From an uncultured Clostridia bacterium (GTDB taxonomy: Bacteria; Bacillota_A; Clostridia; Oscillospirales; Ruminococcaceae), in NCBI GenBank assembly GCA_947169455.1, contig CAMVPV010000112.1, forward strand, positions 1 through 5,529: a DNA stretch of 5,529 bases, in the 5' to 3' direction. The notes under the pieces are model-generated. The model searched no databases and was not told the origin of the DNA. It saw only the letters and a program-made list of their open reading frames with translations. The position numbers and the translations under genes were made by a program. The stretch's first letter is position 1; every line of letters begins with the position of its first letter. Shown piece by piece: positions 1 to 5,302 of this stretch.

Positions 1-1
1 G

Positions 2-352
2 GATGCTTACACTTCCATCCACAAACTCAGAAACGAAAAAGCCTTCAAAAGCTGGATAGTCAGGATCCTTACTGTAAAAATAAAAAACAAGCAGAAGGAA
101 TATATAGATCAGCGCGACTATCAGACCGAGCCCGATGAGGCAGACGGCAGCAGCGAGATAGATTATGAGGGCATAGAGATCATGGACGGGTTCCGAAAGC
201 TCAGCGAGGAAGAAAGGCTGGTACTGTCACTTGATGCAGTCTCCGGTTACAGGAGCGAAGAGATCGCCAAAATGCTCGGTATGAACGCCAATACCGTGCG
301 TTCAAAGGCGGCAAGAGCCCGCGAAAAACTGAAGGGCATCATGACCAGATGA
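2..352 (+). CDS. ECF-type RNA polymerase sigma factor (sigma-70 family), 3' part only
   Basis: Only the last 116 codons are present; the reading frame runs open to the left edge, so the start and most of region 2 are missing. The visible part begins with the end of sigma region 2: a KAFKSWIVRI segment (residues 14-22 of the fragment) of the kind that recognises the -10 element. A charged linker follows (about 30-65). Region 4 then has LSEEERLVLSL and a helix-turn-helix at about 83-108, with EEIAKMLGMNANTVRSKAAR as the -35-binding helix pair and a basic REKLK tail. These are hallmarks of ECF (group 4) sigma factors. The protein would direct RNA polymerase to a small regulon, typically including its own operon, and would be held inactive by a partner anti-sigma factor. 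The gene 25 bases downstream encodes a membrane protein that fits that partner role. The family call is firm; the ECF subgroup and regulon cannot be told from this fragment. Confidence 0.93.
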   Translation, partial: DAYTSIHKLRNEKAFKSWIVRILTVKIKNKQKEYIDQRDYQTEPDEADGSSEIDYEGIEIMDGFRKLSEEERLVLSLDAVSGYRSEEIAKMLGMNANTVRSKAARAREKLKGIMTR

Positions 353-364
353 TACTATTATGAA

Positions 365-370
365 AGGAGG
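365..370 (+). promoter_or_regulatory. Ribosome binding site that fixes the start of the beta-propeller gene
   Basis: AGGAGG lies 7 bases before the ATG at 378. An in-frame ATG at 360 also exists, but translating from it would run through this Shine-Dalgarno sequence (giving KGGRK) and it has no ribosome binding site of its own, only the end of the sigma gene upstream. The start at 378 is therefore preferred. Confidence 0.9.
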
Positions 371-377
371 CCGGAAA

Positions 378-2261
378 ATGGACTTTGAAAAAATGCTCAG
401 CCACCAGATAGATATGATAGACGTTCCCGATGAACTGTCCCCCGATAATATAGCAGCCATGCTGAAGCAGCTGCCGCAGACAAATACAGAAAACAAACGC
501 AGCCGCATCACGATGAACACGGGCAGAACTCTTGCAATGCGCGGCATTGCAGCAGCAGCAGCGCTTACCGCTCTCGCGGCAGGTTTCCTCGCATATACCG
601 ACAAATCCACGGAACCTGTACAGCTCGGCAGCGAAATAGTCTATAAAGATGTTGAACAGCCGCACTCATATAACGATCTTTTCGATATCTACACCCAGAT
701 CTATCTCAGCGGTTCGCAGCCGCAGGATATTGCGGGCAGCATATCCGATGCGGACGCAGCAGCAAATGATATCCGCACCGACGGATTCAGCGGCGCAGCT
801 ACCGTCAGGGCAGAAAACGGCGCGGTCTATTACCTCAGCGGCGGGAAGATATATTCCCTCAGCGCCGACGGTGCAAGGCTGTGTGCCGATGTGAGCAGCA
901 AAAAGCCCATTGAGATGTACGTCGCAGACGACAGGCTCATACTGGTCTCCGAACAGGATCGCCCCGTAAGTGCTCAGTCATTACAGACACCCGATGTTCC
1001 AGCTGACGGTGTGATCGCAGCAGGCAGCACGGCGGATACTGATCCCGATGGTCAGCAGACAGGTGCAGTACGATATGATTCAGCCGCTGATATATATGAT
1101 ATAAGCGGCGGCACGGCAGAATTCCTCGGAAGCTTTACCCAGAGCGGCAGATATGTTTCATCAAGGATATCCGACGGCAGGCTGTATATGGTCACCTGCT
1201 ACACGGATTACCGCAGCAAGCCCCTCGGTGAGGAATCCGACCTCGACAACTACGTTCCCTATTATCTTCTCGGCAGCGATAAGAAATATGTCGCACCGGA
1301 CGATATCACCGTTCCTTCAAATGCGGCTTCCACCGATTACACCGTGGTCTCCGCAATGGATACGGCAGCCGTCTCCGATGTTTCGGTAAAGGCTGTGCTC
1401 GGCAGCAGCAGAAAGATCTTCTGCACCGACACCACCCTTTATACCGCAGGCGTCGGCAGGACAGACACCGACTATACCGCCCTCACCGCTTTCGATATCT
1501 CCGGCGGAGGCATCGAATACAAGGCGAGCGGCTCCGTTGAAGGCACTATACTCAGATACGGCGGCTTCGGCGAATACGGCGGCGAGCTCCGCGTAGTGAC
1601 CGCCGGCTGTGATGCGGACGGCATCACAAGCACAAATATCTTCGTGCTCGATGATTCGCTCTCCGTTACAAGGAGCGCGGGAAGACTTCTCCCCGGCGCT
1701 GAACACGTAAGCGTCTCCTTCGCCGAAAGATACGCAGTACTCAAGGAACAGGACAAGGAAAGCCCCTCGCTCATAGTCGATCTTTCCTCCGATCCTCCCG
1801 TGGCTGCGGATGATATGATGAATTCCGGCTGTTCGGTATTCTTCGGGTTCGGCGGCGACCTCACCGCAGGTCTCGGACGCACCGATACGGGTCTTGTCCT
1901 CACGATGTTCTCGGCGGACGGTTCGCGTCTCGCGGATATTTCCTTCGCAGAGGGCGCAGACGTCTCCTGTGAGGCTTTCACAAAGAGAAAGGCTGTCTTT
2001 GCAGACCCCGAAAGCGGACTTATCGGCGTCCCCGTTTCGCTCAGCGATGAATTCGGCGTTCACGGAAGGTACTGTCTCTTCTCCTACGGCGATGACGGAT
2101 TTACCGAAAAGGGCAGCATCGAATACAGCGATACCGACGAAAGCTGCGTATTCAGGAGCGCGGCTGTCAGCGGCGATGTTCTCTACGCTGTCTCCGATTC
2201 CCGCATCGTCCTCGCACGCCTCTCCGATATGAAGGTCATTGACTGCTTTGATATTGAATAG
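378..2261 (+). CDS. Membrane-anchored beta-propeller protein, putative anti-sigma factor
   Basis: The product is 627 residues. Residues 1-50 are a polar, probably cytoplasmic segment (MDFEKMLSHQ...). Residues about 52-73 form one hydrophobic Ala/Leu-rich helix with arginines (R50, R55) on its N-terminal side, predicting N-in/C-out. From about 130 to the end, the sequence follows the pattern of the secreted C-terminal beta-propeller family (Pfam PF09826 as I recall it): NDIRTDG, YYLSGGKIYSL (151-161), IEMYVADDRLILVSE, YDISGG (240-245), GRYVSSRISDGRLYMVT (257-273), YTVVSAMD (321-328), the segment at about 388-408 ending GGELRVVT, then SGLIGVPVSL and GDVLYAVSDSRIVLARLSDMKVI at the C-terminus. 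Residues about 195-235 are a low-complexity loop. The N-terminus shows no HxxxCxxC zinc anti-sigma motif. Its place directly behind an ECF sigma gene suggests that the cytoplasmic segment binds the sigma factor and the propeller senses an external signal; that role is inferred. The family call is firm. The ligand is unknown. Confidence 0.85.
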   Translation: MDFEKMLSHQIDMIDVPDELSPDNIAAMLKQLPQTNTENKRSRITMNTGRTLAMRGIAAAAALTALAAGFLAYTDKSTEPVQLGSEIVYKDVEQPHSYNDLFDIYTQIYLSGSQPQDIAGSISDADAAANDIRTDGFSGAATVRAENGAVYYLSGGKIYSLSADGARLCADVSSKKPIEMYVADDRLILVSEQDRPVSAQSLQTPDVPADGVIAAGSTADTDPDGQQTGAVRYDSAADIYDISGGTAEFLGSFTQSGRYVSSRISDGRLYMVTCYTDYRSKPLGEESDLDNYVPYYLLGSDKKYVAPDDITVPSNAASTDYTVVSAMDTAAVSDVSVKAVLGSSRKIFCTDTTLYTAGVGRTDTDYTALTAFDISGGGIEYKASGSVEGTILRYGGFGEYGGELRVVTAGCDADGITSTNIFVLDDSLSVTRSAGRLLPGAEHVSVSFAERYAVLKEQDKESPSLIVDLSSDPPVAADDMMNSGCSVFFGFGGDLTAGLGRTDTGLVLTMFSADGSRLADISFAEGADVSCEAFTKRKAVFADPESGLIGVPVSLSDEFGVHGRYCLFSYGDDGFTEKGSIEYSDTDESCVFRSAAVSGDVLYAVSDSRIVLARLSDMKVIDCFDIE

Positions 2262-2268
2262 ATATGAT

Positions 2269-2311
2269 ATGTCCCTCTGCTGACTGCTCAGTTCCGCAGA
2301 GGGACATTTTT
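2269..2311 (+). terminator. Rho-independent terminator of the sigma/beta-propeller operon
   Basis: A perfect 12-bp stem, ATGTCCCTCTGC (2269-2280) with GCAGAGGGACAT (2296-2307), encloses a 15-base loop. The last T of the stem runs into TTTT (2308-2311). Inside the loop, GACT and AGTT can form a small extra helix. It lies 7 bases after the stop codon and ends the operon. Confidence 0.92.
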
Positions 2312-2406
2312 GTGCGCTCCGCCGGGCGGCAGCATCCGGATGATACAGATTTTATGCTGCTGATACGTTTTCGATGTGCCGCTGAACTAAAATGTACAAA
2401 TTTCAC
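2312..2406 (+). other. Spacer upstream of the pckA promoter with a hyphenated inverted repeat
   Basis: No gene fits here. CGGCAGCAT (2327-2335) pairs with ATGCTGCTG (2354-2362) through one G-T pair, around an 18-base spacer. The overlapping CATCCGGATG (2333-2342) is a perfect 10-bp palindrome. Neither has a following T-run. Being 45-80 bases upstream of the -35 box, they could be a regulator binding site or chance structure. Confidence 0.35.
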
Positions 2407-2435
2407 TTGACAAAATCGGTGTAATGTTATAAAAT
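2407..2435 (+). promoter_or_regulatory. Sigma-A-type promoter of pckA
   Basis: A consensus -35 TTGACA (2407-2412) is followed at exactly 17 bases by TAAAAT (2430-2435), one mismatch from the consensus -10. A second hexamer, TATAAT (2435-2440), overlaps it, but its 22-base spacing is too long for this -35. Transcription should begin near 2442-2444, giving a leader of roughly 67 bases. The strength of the site fits a highly expressed central-metabolism gene. Confidence 0.85.
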
Positions 2436-2448
2436 ATAATGTGGATAG

Positions 2449-2472
2449 TGTGTGTTCATTTTCGGACACACA
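2449..2472 (+). promoter_or_regulatory. Stem-loop in the pckA 5' leader, or operator-like inverted repeat
   Basis: TGTGTGTTC (2449-2457) pairs with GGACACACA (2464-2472): nine pairs with one G-U and a 6-base loop ATTTTC. It begins about 6 bases after the predicted transcription start and ends 21 bases before the Shine-Dalgarno sequence, so it would sit at the 5' end of the mRNA without covering the ribosome binding site. It could stabilise the transcript, or its DNA form could bind a repressor just past the promoter. No known riboswitch class is recognised. Confidence 0.55.
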
Positions 2473-2509
2473 ATATGATCTAATGTATTTTTCAAGGAGG
2501 AACACCTGA

Positions 2510-4207
2510 ATGTCAACAAAAGCAAGATACCCTATCGGTGAGATCGGAAGAGACAAGGTCGGTTTTACAAGGACCCGCACGATCATTGAAACACTTTTCT
2601 ACGGAAATAACGTCGTAAAGGTCAACACCCTCAAGGAAGCCTACAATCTCGCCAAGAATTCTCCCGGAACTATCGTTACCGATATGCCCGTTTTCGAGGG
2701 TGAAAAGTTCGGTCTCGATGCAGACGCAAAGGTCCTTCTCTTCAACGACGGCGCCGTTACCGGACGCTATGCCGTTGCCCGCCGCATAAAGGGCGAGCCC
2801 GGCGTGGATGATACCAAGCTCGACAAGGTAGTTATGGATGCCGCTTACAAGACCCGCTTCAAGAAGCTCTATCACGCTGAGTGCTTCGTAGGACTCGATC
2901 CCGAATTCATGGTAAAGGCTCACCTCCTCATTCCCGAGGGCGAGGAGAACCTCCTCTATAACTGGATGCTCAACTTCCAGTATATGTCCGATGAGTACGT
3001 GAAGATGTACAAGAATTCCCAGCCCGTAGGCGGCGGAAATGAACCCGACATCTACATCTTCTCCGATCCTCAGTGGGCACCCACAGAAAGCCCCGATGTT
3101 GATTACAGCTGCCTCTCTGACCCGCTCACACTCTGCTACTTCGATACAGACCAGAACTGCGCCGCTATCCTCGGCATGAAGTACTTCGGCGAGCACAAGA
3201 AGGGCACCCTCACAATGGCATGGGCTATCGCAAACAGAAACGGCTACGCATCCTGCCACGGCGGTCAGAAGGAATACACCCTCGCTGACGGCTCCAAGTT
3301 CGTTGCTTCTGTATATGGACTTTCCGGCTCCGGCAAATCCACACTCACACACGCTAAGCACAACGGCAAGTATGAGATCAAGGTTCTCCACGATGATGCA
3401 TTCATCATCAACAGCGATACCTGCGCATCCATCGCTCTCGAACCCACATACTTCGACAAGACCAACGACTATCCCACAGGCTGCCCCGACAATAAATACC
3501 TGCTCACAGTTCAGAACTGCGGCGCTACCATCGACGAGAACGGCAAGGTGCAGATAGTTACCGAGGATATCAGAAACGGCAACGGACGCGCTATCAAGTC
3601 CAAGCTCTGGTCGCCCAACCGCGTTGACAAGATAGATTCTCCCGTAAATGCTATCTTCTGGATCATGAAGGATCCCACCATCCCTCCCGTTATCAAGCTG
3701 AAGGGCGCATCCCTCGCTTCCGTAATGGGCGCTACACTCGCTACAAAGACCTCTACCGCTGAGCGCGTAAAGGCAGGCACGGATATGAACGCTCTGCGCA
3801 TAGTTCCCTATGCAAATCCGTTCAGGACATATCCCCTCGCAAACGACTACGCAAAGTTCAAGAAGCTCGTTGAGGAAAAGAACGTTGCGTGCTACATCAT
3901 CAACACAGGCGACTTCATGGGCAAGAAGGTAAAGCCCGCTGATACCCTCGGCATTCTCGAGGCTATAGTTGAGAAGAAGGCTGTATTCAAGACATGGGGT
4001 CCCTTCGAGGACATGGAGATCATGGACTGGGAAGGCTTCAATGTTGACCTCTCTGACAAGGACTATGCCGCTGCACTCAAGGCTGCTATGGAGAACCGTC
4101 TCTCCAGCGTTGAGAAGTTCGGCACAGAAAAGGGCGGCTATGACAAGCTCCCCGATGACGCCGTAGAGGCTATCAAGAAGGTAGTTGCACAGGCATCTAC
4201 CCTCTGA
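2510..4207 (+). CDS. pckA: Phosphoenolpyruvate carboxykinase (ATP type), divergent
   Basis: This 565-residue cytoplasmic enzyme would interconvert oxaloacetate + ATP with phosphoenolpyruvate + CO2 + ADP. A P-loop GLSGSGKS is at 270-277 (Lys276), corresponding to GLSGTGKT in typical ATP-type enzymes. The kinase-2 acidic pair is D295-D296 in LHDDAF, where the usual motif is GDDEH. Upstream, GEHKKG (Lys230/231) and SCHGG (His250) align with the metal-binding Lys and His. TGR (Arg86) fits the substrate-binding arginine, and NGR (Arg360) the second active-site arginine. TSTAER (Arg419) and INTGDFMGKKVKPADT (464-479) match the adenine-side C-terminal region. Length is slightly above the usual 525-540. 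The start is set by AAGGAGG (2494-2500), 9 bases before the ATG. Lys is coded mostly by AAG and Leu mostly by CTC, suggesting high expression. The gene has its own promoter and is not part of the sigma operon. The family call is firm; the preferred reaction direction is not visible. Confidence 0.93.
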   Translation: MSTKARYPIGEIGRDKVGFTRTRTIIETLFYGNNVVKVNTLKEAYNLAKNSPGTIVTDMPVFEGEKFGLDADAKVLLFNDGAVTGRYAVARRIKGEPGVDDTKLDKVVMDAAYKTRFKKLYHAECFVGLDPEFMVKAHLLIPEGEENLLYNWMLNFQYMSDEYVKMYKNSQPVGGGNEPDIYIFSDPQWAPTESPDVDYSCLSDPLTLCYFDTDQNCAAILGMKYFGEHKKGTLTMAWAIANRNGYASCHGGQKEYTLADGSKFVASVYGLSGSGKSTLTHAKHNGKYEIKVLHDDAFIINSDTCASIALEPTYFDKTNDYPTGCPDNKYLLTVQNCGATIDENGKVQIVTEDIRNGNGRAIKSKLWSPNRVDKIDSPVNAIFWIMKDPTIPPVIKLKGASLASVMGATLATKTSTAERVKAGTDMNALRIVPYANPFRTYPLANDYAKFKKLVEEKNVACYIINTGDFMGKKVKPADTLGILEAIVEKKAVFKTWGPFEDMEIMDWEGFNVDLSDKDYAAALKAAMENRLSSVEKFGTEKGGYDKLPDDAVEAIKKVVAQASTL

Positions 4208-4233
4208 TCATCCGATCTGACGACACTGTACGC

Positions 4234-4269
4234 AAAGCCTCATGCCGCGCTGCTGCGGCGTGGGGCTTT
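4234..4269 (+). terminator. Strong hairpin after pckA, weak as a terminator
   Basis: AAAGCCTCATGCCGC (4234-4248) pairs over all 15 positions, two of them G-U, with GCGGCGTGGGGCTTT (4255-4269) around the 6-base loop GCTGCT. The T-run is only the three Ts inside the stem, followed by CGTAAAAA. It may terminate partly, or protect the pckA mRNA 3' end while letting some transcription continue into the gene that starts 19 bases later. Confidence 0.6.
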
Positions 4270-4288
4270 CGTAAAAAGGAGGAAAACC

Positions 4289-5026
4289 ATGAAAATATCA
4301 AAGCTTTCCGCGCTCCTGCCCGCCGCAGTGATAGCACTTTCGATATGTGCGCTCCCCGTCGGTGCAGAGGATGCACCCGCTGAGACTGCCGCAGCCGAAA
4401 CTGCCGAAACTGCCGAAGCTCCCGCCGAGCCCGCAAAGAACGGCATCGTTGAGGAGAACGGCAGCACCTATTACTACGCTGACGGCGAGATGAAGACCGG
4501 CTGGGTGACCGTTGCCGGCGAACGCTACTATTTCAGAAAGAACGGCGAAAAGGCTGTAAATATCAAGCTTCTGCTCGATGACAAGTACTATGTTTTCGGC
4601 GCAGACGGCAAGGTGATCTATTCCGACCCCGAACCGGAGACCGGAGAGACATCGTTCAGACCGCCCATATTCGGTGAATCCGCCGAGAGCATCTACGGAC
4701 GCTGCGGCATCACCTGCTGGCAGGCAGCACAGCCCCGCAACGGCTCGTATGCATACAACGCGCGCACATTCATCAACGGGAAAAAGTGCGTGATGACTCT
4801 CGAATTCGACAGCCGCGCAAAGCTTATGGCGTGGTATATCGATATCCCCGCAGATGATGCGGAAAAGAAGCTCCTGCTCAACTGGCTCATCGCTCTCTGG
4901 GGCGAGAACTACGAACAGGACGAAAACGGCGTCTTTTACTGGTATTACAGCACCGATGACGAGAATCGCGGCATGGCTGCCTCTTTTGAGGACGAGATCG
5001 TTTCCGTTTCCGCCATAAGATTTTAA
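4289..5026 (+). CDS. Secreted protein with cell-wall-binding-like repeats and an unknown C-terminal domain
   Basis: The 245-residue product starts with a typical signal peptide: Lys2/Lys5, then a hydrophobic core at about 7-22, with likely signal peptidase I cleavage after VGA (residue 26). C20 lies in LSIC, a poor lipobox, so a lipoprotein is unlikely. Residues 27-50 are a disordered linker of Ala, Glu, Pro and Thr with AET/AEA repeats. Residues about 51-113 hold roughly three aromatic-glycine units (STYYYADGEMKTGW, GERYYFRKNGEKA, DKYYVFGADGKVI) of the choline/cell-wall-binding repeat type, which usually attach proteins to the envelope. Residues about 125-245 form an unrecognised alpha/beta-looking domain with C139, C143 and C167, ending in aromatic strands (VFYWYYSTDD). 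The start is supported by AAAAAGGAGG (4273-4282), 6 bases from the ATG. No promoter is evident in the 81 bases after pckA, so readthrough is possible. A surface location is likely; no enzymatic function can be assigned. Confidence 0.82.
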   Translation: MKISKLSALLPAAVIALSICALPVGAEDAPAETAAAETAETAEAPAEPAKNGIVEENGSTYYYADGEMKTGWVTVAGERYYFRKNGEKAVNIKLLLDDKYYVFGADGKVIYSDPEPETGETSFRPPIFGESAESIYGRCGITCWQAAQPRNGSYAYNARTFINGKKCVMTLEFDSRAKLMAWYIDIPADDAEKKLLLNWLIALWGENYEQDENGVFYWYYSTDDENRGMAASFEDEIVSVSAIRF

Positions 5027-5066
5027 TTCGCATTTCGCAATGCACAATTCGTAATTCGTAATTGAA
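5025..5066 (+). repeat. Heptanucleotide tandem array, consensus AATTCGY
   Basis: Six consecutive 7-base units can be read: AATTCGC, ATTTCGC, AATGCAC, AATTCGT, AATTCGT, AATTGAA. The two central AATTCGT units are identical; the outer ones diverge. The first unit uses the last two bases of the TAA stop codon of the preceding gene. It is an intergenic simple repeat of unknown role. Confidence 0.75.
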
Positions 5067-5079
5067 TACGTTCCAATGA

Positions 5080-5291
5080 CCCGCGTTTGTTCTTATATGA
5101 GCAGGCGCGGGCGGGGCGTCCCCGCAGCCGCTCTCGCGTCGTTAATGAATAGCATGATTTCTTTTACACCCGCGTTTGTTCTTTTATGAGCAGGCGCGGG
5201 CGGGGCGTCCCCGCAGCCGCTCTCGCGTCGTTAGTGAATAGCATGATTTCTTTTACCCCGCGTTTGTTCTTATATGAGCAGGCGCGGGGCG
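5080..5291 (+). repeat. 88-89 bp hairpin-bearing tandem repeat, two full copies and one partial
   Basis: Copy 1 is 5080-5168, copy 2 is 5169-5256 and partial copy 3 is 5257-5291. The full copies differ by about two substitutions (one in the hairpin loop, one at TTAATG/TTAGTG) and one base of length at the junction, so the duplication is recent. Each full copy carries two hairpins. The first is CCCGCGTTTGTTC paired with GAGCAGGCGCGGG around a 6-base loop (5080-5111; 5169-5200). The second is GCGGGG-CGT-CCCCGC (5111-5125; 5200-5214). Copy 3 keeps only the first hairpin, lacks about four bases after it, and runs into a T-run at GCGT. The GC-rich units contrast with the AT-rich flanks. Confidence 0.9.
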
Positions 5292-5302
5292 TTTTTGTTT
5301 TT
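5256..5302 (+). terminator. Rho-independent terminator formed by the last repeat copy
   Basis: CCCCGCGTTTGTTC (5256-5269) pairs over 14 positions (three G-U) with GAGCAGGCGCGGGG (5276-5289) around TTATAT, followed by CG and TTTTTGTTTTT (5292-5302). It is the only repeat copy with a T-run and probably ends the transcript of the secreted-protein gene, about 230 bases after its stop codon. Confidence 0.85.

Noticed and set aside
360..377. Upstream ATG extending the beta-propeller gene by six codons
   Set aside because: The extension would translate through its own Shine-Dalgarno sequence; the ATG at 378 has AGGAGG at 7 bases and the ATG at 360 has none.
1317..2063. Open frame of 248 codons on the - strand inside the beta-propeller gene
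   Set aside because: It is opposite a well-supported gene, has no ribosome binding site I can see, and its product resembles no family; the open frame follows from the codon bias of the + strand gene.
2435..2440. TATAAT as the pckA -10 box
   Set aside because: It is 22 bases from the TTGACA, too far; TAAAAT at 2430-2435 has the 17-base spacing.
2513..3391. Open frame of 292 codons on the - strand inside pckA
   Set aside because: It is the complement of a clear PEP carboxykinase coding sequence, including the P-loop region; no independent coding evidence.
4343..4348. Lipoprotein signal in the secreted protein
   Set aside because: The Cys20 context LSIC lacks the small residue expected just before the cysteine, and a good signal peptidase I site follows at VGA.
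4298..5047. Open frame of 249 codons on the - strand opposite the secreted-protein gene
   Set aside because: The + strand frame has a signal peptide, binding repeats and a strong ribosome binding site; the reverse product has none and includes repeat-derived Gly-Ser-Phe runs mirroring the AET linker.
5080..5291. CRISPR array
   Set aside because: The repeated unit is a continuous 88-89 bp tandem with no variable spacers, and there are no cas genes.
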